64,000 bases of DNA from CBDHGY01 sp965263325 (GCA_965263325.1 CBDHGY010000002.1:2356001-2420000); one strand, 5' to 3'; positions 27,337-36,328 are shown, numbered from the stretch's first letter. Numbers and translations are program-made. Notes: generated from the sequence alone by a model not told the origin.

Positions 27337-27772
27337 CAAGCCGAGACTGCCAGTCTTCGCCCATAGGTTCCAGTATGGCGCAGCGGCCATCCCCAGAGGT
27401 TTCAAGATGAACGGTTAGTCGGCGCTTCGGCAAATGCGTTCCTGCGCGATCTGGCCATTCGATTAGGGCGATGCCGTACATTGTATCCGTCCAGCCGAGT
27501 TCAAAAACTTCGTCAGGATGATTGAGGCGATAGAGGTCAAAATGCCAAATTGGACACAAAGGGCCGTCGTAAGCCTGTACAAGCGTATACGTCGGCGAAG
27601 GGACATCTGTGCCCTTGCCGCAAATTGAACGGATCAGGCCCCGCGTGAGCGTGGTTTTTCCAGCGCCAAGATCACCTTTGAGCGCAAGAACGTCGCCTCG
27701 CGTCAAGTAAGTTGCCAAGGAAGCGCCAAATTGCTCCGTAGAATTTGCGTTGGAAAGGGCGAATTTACGCAT
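27311..27772 (-). CDS. tsaE: tRNA threonylcarbamoyladenosine biosynthesis ATPase TsaE
   Basis: 153 residues from the ATG at 27772, which has AAGGA 12 nt upstream; a TTG seven codons earlier is less likely. The Walker A is LKGDLGAGKTTLTRGLIR, followed by VPSPTYTLVQ, the aromatic IWHFDLYRL and the acidic ALIEWPDR. TsaE cycles ATP to sustain t6A formation on tRNAs by TsaBCD. Start of the minus-strand operon that continues through amgK, murU, addB and addA. Confidence 0.96.
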   Translation of the reverse strand: MRKFALSNANSTEQFGASLATYLTRGDVLALKGDLGAGKTTLTRGLIRSICGKGTDVPSPTYTLVQAYDGPLCPIWHFDLYRLNHPDEVFELGWTDTMYGIALIEWPDRAGTHLPKRRLTVHLETSGDGRCAILEPMGEDWQSRLDGFDFDAP

Positions 27773-27845
27773 GTGCGCTGTTGATCCTTGCAAAAAATGA
27801 CGCCGGCGTCATAAACCGTACAAAACTGAAGCGGAGACATAGGGC

Positions 27846-29090
27846 TTGGACCTCACGGACGCAAAGAAGATTGTGATAATCGGCGGAGGCCAGGCAGGCG
27901 CTCAGGCGTGCGCATCGCTGCGTCAATGGGGATATGAAGGCTCGATCGATCTAGTTTGTGCAGAAGCAGATCTACCTTATCAACGACCGCCGCTCTCCAA
28001 GGCTTATATGAAAGGCGAATTCGATAAAGAGCGTCTCTTCTTTAAATCGGCTGACTGGTACTCAGAACAGAAAATCACGCTTCATATGAGCAAGCAAGCG
28101 GCGCAGATTAACCGAAGCTCGCGTCAAATTGGCCTCGAATGTGGGACAGCGCTGCCTTACGACGCGCTGATCCTGTCAACGGGTTCGCGGCCTCGAACGC
28201 TGCCAATGGCAAACGCCGGTGCGGAAAATGTCTTTGGTTTGCGCGGGATCGATGATGTTGATCAGATCAGACCGCATATGACCGAAGGCCAGAACCTTGT
28301 AATCATAGGCGCGGGATATATCGGTCTCGAAGCGGCTGCTGTGGCGCGCCAATTGGGACTGAAAGTAACGGTTTTGGAAATGGCCGACCGCGTTCTCGCG
28401 CGTGTTACAAGTCCAGTCATTTCAGAGTTCTATGAAGCTGAACACCGTGCACAAGGCGTCGATATCCGGACAAACGCTCGCTTGTCTGCACTCATCGCCG
28501 AGAATGAAAGAGTTACTGCGGCGCAGCTGGAAAATGGTGAAACGATTCCCGTCGATATTGTTCTCCTCGGAATCGGGATTCTACCGAATGTCGAGCTAGC
28601 CGAAGAGGCTGGCATTGCCTGCTCGAACGGTATTCTCGTTGATGAGGACGCGCGCACAAACGATCCGCGAATTTTTGCTGCTGGCGACTGCGCCGCGCGG
28701 CCGCTTGTCCACTATGGTCGCCGCGGGCGGCTCGAAAGCGTTCACAATGCGATAGAGCAGGGTAAGCTTGCAGCGGCCGCGATTGTCGGGCGTGATCGCC
28801 CAAAAGAGGACTGCCCCTGGTTTTGGTCAGATCAATATGATCTCAAGCTACAGATTGCAGGGCTGAATCAAGGGTACGATGACGTCGTTGTCCGCGGCGA
28901 TCCCGGTGAACATAAATTTGCGGCGTTTTATTTGAAATCAGGCAATTTGATCGCCGTGGATGCGGTCAATTCAGCACCAGAATTCATCGTCGCCAAGAAG
29001 CTTATAATTGCAGGTGCTTCCATTGCGCCGGAGGTTTTAAGCAATACATCAACTTCGATGAAAGAAATCGCGGCTATGTCCGATGCGTAA
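27846..29090 (+). CDS. FAD-dependent ferredoxin reductase
   Basis: 414 residues from a TTG start at 27846 with GGAGA about 11 nt upstream. Two dinucleotide-binding motifs are present, IIGGGQAGAQA near the N-terminus for FAD and VIIGAGYIGLEAAA near residue 155 for NAD(P)H. PYQRPPLSK and the C-terminal FAD motif FAAGDCAARP complete the putidaredoxin-reductase pattern. It transfers electrons from NADH to the [2Fe-2S] ferredoxin encoded 16 bp downstream. The terminal acceptor, often a cytochrome P450, is not in this window. Confidence 0.93.
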   Translation: MDLTDAKKIVIIGGGQAGAQACASLRQWGYEGSIDLVCAEADLPYQRPPLSKAYMKGEFDKERLFFKSADWYSEQKITLHMSKQAAQINRSSRQIGLECGTALPYDALILSTGSRPRTLPMANAGAENVFGLRGIDDVDQIRPHMTEGQNLVIIGAGYIGLEAAAVARQLGLKVTVLEMADRVLARVTSPVISEFYEAEHRAQGVDIRTNARLSALIAENERVTAAQLENGETIPVDIVLLGIGILPNVELAEEAGIACSNGILVDEDARTNDPRIFAAGDCAARPLVHYGRRGRLESVHNAIEQGKLAAAAIVGRDRPKEDCPWFWSDQYDLKLQIAGLNQGYDDVVVRGDPGEHKFAAFYLKSGNLIAVDAVNSAPEFIVAKKLIIAGASIAPEVLSNTSTSMKEIAAMSDA

Positions 29091-29105
29091 AGGAGACCAA
29101 AACCC

Positions 29106-29426
29106 ATGACCAAAATTACCTATATCGACCATGAAGGCAACGAGCGAGAGATCGATGCGAAGAATGGCGAGACCGTCATGGAAACTGCGATCAAGAATTC
29201 CATTCCGGGTATCGACGCAGATTGCGGCGGTGCATGCGCCTGTGCCACATGCCATGTTTATGTCGACGAAGCGTTCATTGAGAAAGTGGGCAAGCCTCAA
29301 GATATGGAACAATCAATGCTCGATTTTGCAGAGAACGTTCAGGCGAACTCACGTTTGTGTTGTCAGATTTCTGTGAGCGATGATCTCGATGGTCTTCGAG
29401 TGACAACTCCCGAAAGTCAGCACTAG
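29106..29426 (+). CDS. [2Fe-2S] ferredoxin, adrenodoxin type
   Basis: 106 residues. The cluster ligands follow the C-x5-C-x2-C pattern in DCGGACACATCHVYV, with the fourth cysteine in SRLCCQI. DMEQSMLDFAE is the acidic helix used by this class to dock its reductase. Cytosolic one-electron carrier paired with the reductase upstream. A good ribosome-binding site (AAAGGAGA) precedes the ATG. Alternative roles are iron-sulphur assembly (Fdx of the isc system) or P450 supply; the adjacent reductase favours a P450-like or Rieske oxygenase partner elsewhere. Confidence 0.96.
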   Translation: MTKITYIDHEGNEREIDAKNGETVMETAIKNSIPGIDADCGGACACATCHVYVDEAFIEKVGKPQDMEQSMLDFAENVQANSRLCCQISVSDDLDGLRVTTPESQH

Positions 29427-29455
29427 TCGTAACCGACAACTGACCTAATTCTTCG

Positions 29456-29495
29456 AACATCCTGGTGTTTATTCGTCGCCGGGATGTTTGTTTTT
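29456..29495 (+). terminator. Rho-independent terminator after the ferredoxin gene
   Basis: AACATCCTGG (29456-29465) pairs with CCGGGATGTT ending at 29488, with one G-T pair, followed by TGTTTTT. It lies just before the thioesterase start at 29509, so some read-through could serve that gene. Confidence 0.75.
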
Positions 29496-29508
29496 GTGGG
29501 AAAGCGCA

Positions 29509-30285
29509 ATGCCCAAGTTTACAGATCTGATGTCGGAGGCAGCTACCGGCCGCGCCACGATCACGGAAGATTGGATGCAAGGTCGAACTACATATGGCGG
29601 TTTGTCAGCGGCCCTCTGTTATTCGATCGCGCGCGAAAAACGACCTGAAGGCATGACACTCCGCTCAGCTCAGATTGGGTTTGTGGGTCCGGCGGCTGGT
29701 CCAGTGACACTGAACGCAGAGGTGCTTCGACAAGGCAAATCCTCTTGTTACGTCTCTGCCGATGTGCGTAGCGAGCAAGGTATAGCAACGCGCGCGCTTT
29801 TTATCTTTGGTTCAGCGCGCGATTCAAATGTTGTGATCAGTGATATTCCGCCTCCACCAGATGTTGGGGGGCCTGAAGAGGTTCCCTCCTTTTTTCGTGA
29901 GGGGCGCAGACCGGCATTCACAACCAATTTCAATATGAGGCTTGCTGCAGGCGCGCCTCCCATATCGGGTGCAGACAAAGCTGATATGTCCCTTTGGATG
30001 CGTCACACAGATGAAAGAGCGAGCGGAATGTTGGCCTTGCTTGCAATTGGAGACGCGCCGCCGCCTGCTGCAATGTCAGTTTTCACCGAGCCGAAAGTGA
30101 TAAGCTCCATGAATTGGTCGATCGAAATGCTGACCAGCGATCCCGTTACGGAAGACCGCTGGTACCTTGCCCGGCATACCAGCCCGCAGGCGGATGAAGG
30201 GTATTGCGTGCAGAATATGACGATGTGGAACCGGGCGGGTCAGCCGATGATGATCGGGCGTCAAACGGTGGCTATTTTCGGTTAA
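29509..30285 (+). CDS. Acyl-CoA thioesterase, double hot-dog (TesB-like)
   Basis: 258 residues from the ATG at 29509; a TTG seven codons upstream lies in the terminator hairpin and is unlikely. The N-terminal hot-dog has WMQGRTTYGGLSAALCYS, and the C-terminal one contains SMNWSIEMLTSDP and ARHTSPQADEGYCVQNMTMW, the arrangement of TesB-like acyl-CoA hydrolases of the DUF4442/Acyl-CoA_thio_3 type. The substrate chain length cannot be told. Convergent with gapR, whose stop lies 3 bp away. Confidence 0.88.
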   Translation: MPKFTDLMSEAATGRATITEDWMQGRTTYGGLSAALCYSIAREKRPEGMTLRSAQIGFVGPAAGPVTLNAEVLRQGKSSCYVSADVRSEQGIATRALFIFGSARDSNVVISDIPPPPDVGGPEEVPSFFREGRRPAFTTNFNMRLAAGAPPISGADKADMSLWMRHTDERASGMLALLAIGDAPPPAAMSVFTEPKVISSMNWSIEMLTSDPVTEDRWYLARHTSPQADEGYCVQNMTMWNRAGQPMMIGRQTVAIFG

Positions 30286-30288
30286 CTC

Positions 30289-30555
30289 CTAAACGTCACC
30301 AAGAGCGCCAAGATAGAGGTCGAGGATCATTTCCTGTTCTTCACGTTCCTGCGCATCAATCTTCCGTAGTCGGACGGCTTGGCGGAGCGCCTTAACATCA
30401 AAACCCATGGATTTTGCTTCCGCATAGACTTCCTTAATCTGCTCGGCGATTTCTTTTTTTTCTTCTTCCAGCCGTTCGATTCTCTTGACAGTTTGACGAA
30501 GCTTCTCGCGAGCCGCTTCAGTCATAGATGTATTGGGATCCATAGTGTCGCTCAT
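30289..30555 (-). CDS. gapR: DUF2312 nucleoid-associated protein, GapR-like
   Basis: 88 residues from the ATG at 30555, which has GGAG 8 nt upstream; a GTG three codons earlier is less likely. The protein is almost entirely charged coiled coil (VKRIERLEEEKKEIAEQIK, then VKALRQAVRLRK), matching the DUF2312 family. The Caulobacter member GapR is about 89 residues, forms a clamp around overtwisted DNA and is needed for normal replication. Short length, composition and lineage all agree. Confidence 0.93.
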   Translation of the reverse strand: MSDTMDPNTSMTEAAREKLRQTVKRIERLEEEKKEIAEQIKEVYAEAKSMGFDVKALRQAVRLRKIDAQEREEQEMILDLYLGALGDV

Positions 30556-30596
30556 CTTCAGCACTCCAGTTTATTTGTTATCGCAGGCGCGCGCTC

Positions 30597-31550
30597 TTAC
30601 TCCGCTCGCTCAAGCTGCGCCAGCCTTGAAATGTCGGCCGCGACATTTTTAGCGTGAGAATGATGGGGCATATGGCCGCCGTCAGGTAATTTAACCAAAG
30701 TAAGATTGGCGACCTGATATTTTAGTTTACCGACATGTAGCGACGGGTTCAGAACTGTATCCTGTGCGCCGGAATAAACGATGATTGGCATTTCAAGATC
30801 AGCATAGCGCGCAGACTGTTCACGTAATTCTTTTTCTAATGCATTCACATCGAGAGCGTTGGCTCGAAAGTTTGTCGGCCTGAATAACAGGTTCACGGCA
30901 GATTTTTCCAAATAGTCAGCTGGCGCTGGTTCGGGTGAAAAGACGCCTCGAATCCCCCGTTCCACTGCAGAGGGTCCGGCGATGGGGGCAAGTTGCGAAA
31001 AGGCATGACCCATAACAGATGGCCCAGCATATTTGTTGTACCATGCGCCTCCTCCGCCGCCCCAATCGTGGCTGACGGGTGCGAGCAAAACCAGGCCCAT
31101 AACGAGGTCTGGCCGTTCAAGCGCTAGCCGAAGCGCAACTCCGCCCCCAAATGAATGCCCGACTATGATCGCTTTCTCTTCTGGTGCGAGCTCATCAAGG
31201 ACTGCCGCCATCTGCTCGGCCTGTACGCGCAAGGAGCGGGCATCATCAGGCCTTTCCGAGTGACCGTGACCGGGCCGGTCGACCATAAACAACCGATGGT
31301 TCGAGGAGAGGTGCGGCGCAAGTGTGTACGTAAATTCTCGCGCATTCGCACTCGCGCCGTGTATCATAAGAATTGGCGGACCAGAGCTACCTTCCCTAAT
31401 CACGTGAATATTCGCATCATTCGCCGATACGATCGTGCCGATCGCAGGATACTGTTTCTCGACCTTCGAGGTAAATCTTACACCGTTTACCCAAGCAGCA
31501 AAGCCTGCCAGCGCGATTGTCGACCCGAGCACCACAAGGATAAGCGTCAA
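30597..31550 (-). CDS. Membrane-anchored alpha/beta hydrolase
   Basis: 317 residues. An N-terminal signal-anchor (about residues 2-22) is followed by an alpha/beta hydrolase core: oxyanion-hole ILMIHGASAN, VDRPGHGHSERP, nucleophile elbow VGHSFGGGVAL, late acid around YSGAQDTVLNP and the histidine in LPDGGHMPHHSH. The substrate is unknown; the closest texture is that of epoxide hydrolase/haloperoxidase-like or lipase-like members. The start is a TTG at 31550 overlapping the stop of the TPR gene (TTGA), suggesting coupling. Confidence 0.88.
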   Translation of the reverse strand: MTLILVVLGSTIALAGFAAWVNGVRFTSKVEKQYPAIGTIVSANDANIHVIREGSSGPPILMIHGASANAREFTYTLAPHLSSNHRLFMVDRPGHGHSERPDDARSLRVQAEQMAAVLDELAPEEKAIIVGHSFGGGVALRLALERPDLVMGLVLLAPVSHDWGGGGGAWYNKYAGPSVMGHAFSQLAPIAGPSAVERGIRGVFSPEPAPADYLEKSAVNLLFRPTNFRANALDVNALEKELREQSARYADLEMPIIVYSGAQDTVLNPSLHVGKLKYQVANLTLVKLPDGGHMPHHSHAKNVAADISRLAQLERAE

Positions 31551-32080
31551 AGAGATTGACCTGATGTTTTGGGTCTCAGTCTGGCCGCGGACTGTTTCGC
31601 AGCCTGTAAATTCGGGTGGATGTTCAGCGCTTCTTCAAACGCTTCCAACGCCTCTTTTTCGGCTCCGAGCTGTTCCATGATGAAGCCAAGTCCAGTCCAA
31701 GCCCCGAAGTGACGTGGTTCTAATGTCAGGACCTCATTGATATCCCTCAAAGCCTCATCGAATTTGTCATCGGCCAGGAAGAGGGCTGCTCGGCGGTTCC
31801 ACGCCTCAGGGTAGTCTGGTTTTATAAGAATGCAGCGATCATAAAGCGCGCGCGCATGCTCTGTATCACCAGCGGCCATCGCTTCGTCCGCGCGGCTCAT
31901 GAGTAAATCTACCGTTGGCGAGCCGCTATCCATCCAGGCGCTAAGCACATCCGCTTCGGCCAGGGCGACTTCGCTCTCGCCCTCAGCATTCTTCAACTTA
32001 TCGAATAATTCGTCAGATGGTCCGGATTGGACCGAACTGGCTAAGAAAAACACAAAAAGGGCAAAAGCTTTGAAGATCAT
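31547..32080 (-). CDS. Exported TPR-repeat protein
   Basis: 177 residues. A short hydrophobic signal sequence (MIFKAFALFVFFLASSVQS) precedes three or so tetratricopeptide units: AGDTEHARALYDRCILIKPD, AWNRRAALFLADDKFDEAL and AWTGLGFIMEQLGAEKEAL. These fold as a helical solenoid for protein contacts. Probably periplasmic. It is translationally coupled to the downstream hydrolase, which it may assist; no specific partner is known. Confidence 0.85.
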   Translation of the reverse strand: MIFKAFALFVFFLASSVQSGPSDELFDKLKNAEGESEVALAEADVLSAWMDSGSPTVDLLMSRADEAMAAGDTEHARALYDRCILIKPDYPEAWNRRAALFLADDKFDEALRDINEVLTLEPRHFGAWTGLGFIMEQLGAEKEALEAFEEALNIHPNLQAAKQSAARLRPKTSGQSL

Positions 32081-32397
32081 ACGCGTATAACTATGGGTCA
32101 GAGGCTCTCTGGTGCAACCTCAAAATGGCGTGAGTTGGGCGAACATGCCGTGTTTTACACTTCGAGTACTGCGATTTCGGCCCCCTCTTTGTCCAGCCGC
32201 ACAAGATAGACTTGCACAGGATCCTGACTGTAAGTGCCTGGATTCAGTGCTGTAACATTGTCACTGGCGACGTATTAGACTACTTGCTCAGCGCATCGAC
32301 GATCTAGCAGCATCGAACTATGGGTGCTTTGACTGATTGGCAGGACAAAACACAAAATTCGCTGACAAATGTACAGCGTAGATAATTGGAGCAAACT
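32081..32397. other. Intergenic gap between divergent TPR and peptidase genes
   Basis: Besides the possible coding remnant at 32155-32274, I see no RNA gene, no extended palindrome and no terminator in this gap. It must contain the two divergent promoters. The only clear element is the GGAG ribosome-binding site 7 nt before the peptidase ATG at 32398. Confidence 0.5.
32155..32274 (-). pseudogene. Possible remnant of a gene 3' end
   Basis: On the minus strand this stretch reads as 39 sense codons followed by TAA, with protein-like content (NVTALNPGTYSQDPVQVYLV, then RLDKEGAEIAVLEV). It has no start codon with a ribosome-binding site, and an in-frame TAA lies immediately upstream (32275-32277). 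It sits in the 317-bp gap between the TPR gene and the peptidase gene. It could be the decayed C-terminus of a lost gene or a chance open stretch. Confidence 0.3.
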
Positions 32398-34611
32398 ATG
32401 AAGACTTTTGGATTGGTAGTTTCAGCGACAGCTTTGCTGACGGCTTTGGCAGCTTGCGGTGGTGAACCGAACACGCCTGATGATGCGGCTGCCCCCGCCC
32501 AACAAGAACAATCTTCTGACGAGACTGGTACGGCCGACGCAGCGGAAACAATTACCGTCACAGACGCTGAGCTTGAGGGCAATCCGTTTGTTGCGGAGTG
32601 GACAACTCCCTACGGAACGCCGCCATTTTCTGACATCAAGGAAGAGCATTTCATGCCAGCCATCAAGGCGGCAATTCTTGAGCAACGCGCTGAAATTGAT
32701 GCAATCGCAAACAATCCCGAGGCGGCCACATTTGAGAATACCATTGTCGCCCTTGATCTTGTTGGAAAGCAACTTGGCAAAGTTGCCTACACCTTCGGCA
32801 ACATCACAAACACCGATACGAATGATGAGTTGCGGGAGTTAGAAGGTGTGATCTACCCAATGCTCACACGCGAATCGAACCAGATCACATTCAACGAGGC
32901 ACTTTTTGCCCGCGTAAAGGACGTTTACGCTCAAAAAGATTCGCTGGACCTTGATGAGCAGGATGCCCGCTTACTAGAGCTGACGCATCAGGATTTTGTC
33001 CGTGCGGGCGCGGATCTGGATTCCGAAAAGAAGGCGCGCGTAGCTGAGATAAATGAAGAAATTTCTGCGCTCACAACACAATATGGGCAGAACCTTCTGA
33101 AAGAGACTGTCGACTTCAAGTTAGAAATCACTGACCCAGAGGACCTTGGTGGACTTAGTGAAAGCTTCAAGAGCTCGATCAAAGTCGAGGGCGAAGACAA
33201 ATGGGTTGTCGGTCTAAACCGTTCTCCATTTGAAACCTTTATGACGCAGTCCACAAACCGTGAGCTTCGTTCAAAACTGTTTGATGGTTACCGTTTGCGT
33301 GCATCTGCTGGTGAGAATGACAACGGTCCGATCGCGATTAAGCTGGCACAGCTGCGCGCCGAACGCGCTGAGCTGATGGGATACCAATCACATGCTCATT
33401 ATCAACTCGAAACACGTATGGCCAAAACACCAGAAGCGGCAGAAGAGTTTCTGTTGCGCGTGTGGCGTCCAGGTTTGGTGAGAGCCGCTGAAGAGCTTGC
33501 AGACATTCAGGCACTGATCGAAGCCGATGGCGATGCTTTTACAGCTGAAGGTCATGATTGGTGGCACTATGCTGAGCGGGTTCGTCAGGATCGTTACGCG
33601 TTTGATGATGCGGCGCTCGCACCTTATTTTGAAATGAACGCTGTGCGTCAGGGTGCGTTTGACATGGCAACCAAGCTGTTCGGCATTACCTTTGAAGAGG
33701 TAGACGTTCCAAAGTGGAATCCGGTTGTCACATCGTATGATGTGAAAGATGCTGACGGCAATCATCTCGGTCTGTTCCAGATGGATATGTATGCGCGCGA
33801 GTCAAAGCGCGGCGGAGCTTGGATGAGCACGTATCGCGGCGCGTCTGATGTAAACGGGAACCGCGTTCGCCCGCTGGTGACCAACAATATGAACCTCACA
33901 GCGCCGCCAGAAGGTGAGCCGACTTTGATGCGGTTTGATGAGGTCGAGACGCTTTTCCACGAGTTCGGTCACGGCTTGCATGGGCTCATGACCCAAATTC
34001 GATACGAGAATTTCTCAGGTGTTGATGGTCCGCGTGACTATACGGAGTTCCCAGCTCAAATCCTCGAGCATTGGGCAAGCCAAGAAGCGGTTCTGGCAGA
34101 ATACGCCAAGCATCACGAGACCGGTGAAGTCATCCCGACCGAACTGGTTGAAAAGATGCGAAATGCCTCGACCTTCAATCAGGGATTCAAGACGACCGAG
34201 TTCATTGCAGCTTCCTTGCTCGATCTTGCATGGCATAGTTTGTCATCGGAAGATGCGGCGAAAATCACAGATGCTCGCGCCTTCGAAAAAGAGGTTCTGG
34301 AAGGCTACGGTATCCCGCCAGAGATTGAGCCGCGGTATCGCTCGCAATACTTCTCACATATTTTTGCCGGCGGATATTCAGCCGGATACTACGCTTATCT
34401 ATGGTCGGAAATTCTAGACGCTGACGGCTTCGTCGCCTTCCAGGAGACTGGTGATATCTACGATCCGGAATTGGCGGGCAAACTGAAGAAGTGGGTTTAC
34501 GAGTCGGGAGGTCTTCGCCCAGCCGATGAGCTCTACCGAAACTTCCGAGGCAAAGATCCAGAGATTGAACCACTCCTAATTATCCGCGGACTTAGCGAGT
34601 CTGGCGGTTAG
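32398..34611 (+). CDS. dcp: M3-family peptidyl-dipeptidase, lipoprotein
   Basis: 737 residues from the ATG at 32398 (GGAG, 7-nt gap). The N-terminus is a lipoprotein signal with lipobox LAAC, then a low-complexity Ala/Pro/Asp/Glu linker. The body is the M3 oligopeptidase fold, with the zinc site ETLFHEFGHGLHGLM near residue 520 and the downstream YTEFPAQILEHWA and YSAGYYAYLWSE characteristic of Dcp. It removes C-terminal dipeptides from peptides. Being lipidated, it is probably attached to the periplasmic face of a membrane. Confidence 0.94.
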   Translation: MKTFGLVVSATALLTALAACGGEPNTPDDAAAPAQQEQSSDETGTADAAETITVTDAELEGNPFVAEWTTPYGTPPFSDIKEEHFMPAIKAAILEQRAEIDAIANNPEAATFENTIVALDLVGKQLGKVAYTFGNITNTDTNDELRELEGVIYPMLTRESNQITFNEALFARVKDVYAQKDSLDLDEQDARLLELTHQDFVRAGADLDSEKKARVAEINEEISALTTQYGQNLLKETVDFKLEITDPEDLGGLSESFKSSIKVEGEDKWVVGLNRSPFETFMTQSTNRELRSKLFDGYRLRASAGENDNGPIAIKLAQLRAERAELMGYQSHAHYQLETRMAKTPEAAEEFLLRVWRPGLVRAAEELADIQALIEADGDAFTAEGHDWWHYAERVRQDRYAFDDAALAPYFEMNAVRQGAFDMATKLFGITFEEVDVPKWNPVVTSYDVKDADGNHLGLFQMDMYARESKRGGAWMSTYRGASDVNGNRVRPLVTNNMNLTAPPEGEPTLMRFDEVETLFHEFGHGLHGLMTQIRYENFSGVDGPRDYTEFPAQILEHWASQEAVLAEYAKHHETGEVIPTELVEKMRNASTFNQGFKTTEFIAASLLDLAWHSLSSEDAAKITDARAFEKEVLEGYGIPPEIEPRYRSQYFSHIFAGGYSAGYYAYLWSEILDADGFVAFQETGDIYDPELAGKLKKWVYESGGLRPADELYRNFRGKDPEIEPLLIIRGLSESGG

Positions 34612-34626
34612 TTCGCTTCGCGATAA

Positions 34627-34656
34627 GCGCGCAGCTTACAAGCCTAAGCTGCGCGC
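34627..34656. terminator. Perfect 12-bp stem-loop between dcp and the HupE-like gene
   Basis: GCGCGCAGCTTA (34627-34638) is exactly complementary to TAAGCTGCGCGC (34645-34656) around a 6-nt loop. It covers the junction of two convergent genes, including the last codons of the HupE-like gene. No T-run follows on either strand, so it is at best a weak bidirectional terminator or an mRNA 3'-end stabiliser. Confidence 0.5.
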
Positions 34657-35412
34657 AATCGCCCACCATAGGCCGATCGCTCCAATTACAATAGATGCCG
34701 GAATCACGATGGCCCGGCGATACGTATAGCGCGGCCCTATAAGTACTGGTTTCAATGGGATACTGATCAGTACTGCGAGCGCCACCACGGCGAGCTGGCC
34801 AACCTCTACCCCCACATTAAAACCGATGAGTGATGGCCAGAATTGCTCCGGTGGTAATCCTATTTCGCTGACAAATCCGGCAAAGCCCATTCCGTGGAAA
34901 AGCCCAAAGCCGAAGATGATGAGCAATCTCCACCGAGACGCTGTTTGCGAGAACAAATTCTCAATAGCGACGACGGCGATGGATAGCGCAATGAGGGGTT
35001 CAACAACGCTTGCGGGCGGTTGAATAACTCCGGCGGCGGTCAAACCAAGGGTCACCGTATGGGCTACGGTAAACACCGATATTTGTATGGCGAGGTTCTT
35101 TAAACTCTGAGCGGCAAGAAACAGCGCCAGAACAAAGAGGATATGATCTGTTCCGCCGGGCAAAATATGCTGCACACCAGTCTTTAGAAACAGCCAGGCA
35201 GAAGCCATAGCTGAAAGCTGCTCGCCTTGTTCGTCGACCAATGGCTGGAACGCATCAGTTTCGTTGCTATCTAACGCGGCCAGTTGCCGGCAGAGTTCCC
35301 GGTCCATACCCGACGATGCGCTGCAAAATTCGTCTTCGGGGTGCGCGTGGGCATCGCTGCCGATCCCGAGCGCAATGAAAAACATCAAAGTGGCAAGGAG
35401 GTACTTAAACAT
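34636..35412 (-). CDS. HupE/UreJ-family membrane protein
   Basis: 258 residues from the ATG at 35412; the frame extends 20 codons upstream, but the signal peptide (MFKYLLATLMFFIALGIGSDAHA) starts here. After an acidic periplasmic stretch beginning HPEDEFC come about six transmembrane helices. HILPGGTDHILFVLALFL and FTVAHTVTLGL carry the conserved histidines of HupE/UreJ proteins, and FGFGLFHGMGFA follows. Relatives take up or handle nickel or cobalt, but many copies like this one have no linked metalloenzyme, and the metal is unproven. Confidence 0.85.
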   Translation of the reverse strand: MFKYLLATLMFFIALGIGSDAHAHPEDEFCSASSGMDRELCRQLAALDSNETDAFQPLVDEQGEQLSAMASAWLFLKTGVQHILPGGTDHILFVLALFLAAQSLKNLAIQISVFTVAHTVTLGLTAAGVIQPPASVVEPLIALSIAVVAIENLFSQTASRWRLLIIFGFGLFHGMGFAGFVSEIGLPPEQFWPSLIGFNVGVEVGQLAVVALAVLISIPLKPVLIGPRYTYRRAIVIPASIVIGAIGLWWAIARSLGL

Positions 35413-35561
35413 ACTGACCCGAAAAGGGCTCAATCCCTTCACATTAACCATGGCAAAAAACGCACGGAACAAATTCTAGAGCAGCGTTTACATCGGTGAC
35501 CGATACTGGTCCACGCCCAAGCTAACTAAAAGGTGCGAACGATGCATTTAAGTATGTGGTA

Positions 35562-36170
35562 TTACAGGAGCCCAATGTCCGTGAGTTTTTTCTCTAGGCC
35601 CTCAGCGTTTTCGAAGAGATGCGTATCGAATCCCAGCACACTGGCAGCTTCGATATTCTTCGGGCTGTCATCGATGAAGATAACTTCCTGAGGCGCGGGC
35701 GATCCCATCCGCTCCAGTGTGAGCTGGTAGATCGCTGGATCTGGCTTTACCAGTTTCACATCGCCAGAGACGATCACATCCTTAAACATTCCAAGTTTTG
35801 GAAATGCCGCCTGATGCCATGGCCAGGTCTCTGACGACATATTAGATAGCGCAAATAACGGCACATTTTTCGCTGCGAGTCTGTCCATCAGCTCCGGTGT
35901 GCCATTGATGTATCCATCGAACATTTCCATCCACCGATCGCCCCACGCGCGAATTTCATCCTCATATTTCGGGAATTGAGCGATTAGATCAGGGCGCGTA
36001 TCGGCAAACGTTTCACCGGCATCGTGGCGCGTATGCCAGGCCATGGTGCACACATTTTCCAGGAACCAATCACGTTCGTCGGCGGTATCGAAGATTTTGG
36101 AATAAAGACGCAACGGCTCCCAGTCGAGCACGACGCGGCCGAGGTCAAACAGAGCAATTCGAACAGTCAT
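35562..36170 (-). CDS. HAD-superfamily hydrolase (subfamily IA)
   Basis: 202 residues. Motif I is ALFDLGRVVLDW, where the second aspartate is replaced by glycine as in the YihX-type phosphatases. Motif II is ALSNMSSE, motif III the lysine in KLVKPDPAIY, and motif IV VIFIDDSPKN. The alpha-helical cap lies between motifs I and II. Likely a small-molecule phosphatase acting on sugar or nucleotide phosphates. Encoded next to rpmJ on the same strand with a 32-bp gap. Confidence 0.88.
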   Translation of the reverse strand: MTVRIALFDLGRVVLDWEPLRLYSKIFDTADERDWFLENVCTMAWHTRHDAGETFADTRPDLIAQFPKYEDEIRAWGDRWMEMFDGYINGTPELMDRLAAKNVPLFALSNMSSETWPWHQAAFPKLGMFKDVIVSGDVKLVKPDPAIYQLTLERMGSPAPQEVIFIDDSPKNIEAASVLGFDTHLFENAEGLEKKLTDIGLL

Positions 36171-36202
36171 GACAGAATCGTCATGCGACGTTCACTTCCC
36201 GC

Positions 36203-36328
36203 TCAGCGTTGTTTTGCCTTAAAACGGGGGTCGGTCTTGTTGATTACGTATACGCGGCCTTTCCGGCGCACGACTTTACAGTCGCGGTGACGGTTTTTCA
36301 GGGCTTTTAGAGAGGAACGGACTTTCAT
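36203..36328 (-). CDS. rpmJ: 50S ribosomal protein L36
   Basis: 41 residues on the minus strand: MKVRSSLKALKNRH, then RDCKVVRRKGRVYVINK, ending DPRFKAKQR. This is the L36 pattern of alphaproteobacteria, with a single cysteine rather than the full zinc-binding set. It is a structural protein of the large ribosomal subunit. The gene stands alone, away from the main ribosomal operon, as usual for this form. Confidence 0.95.
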   Translation of the reverse strand: MKVRSSLKALKNRHRDCKVVRRKGRVYVINKTDPRFKAKQR

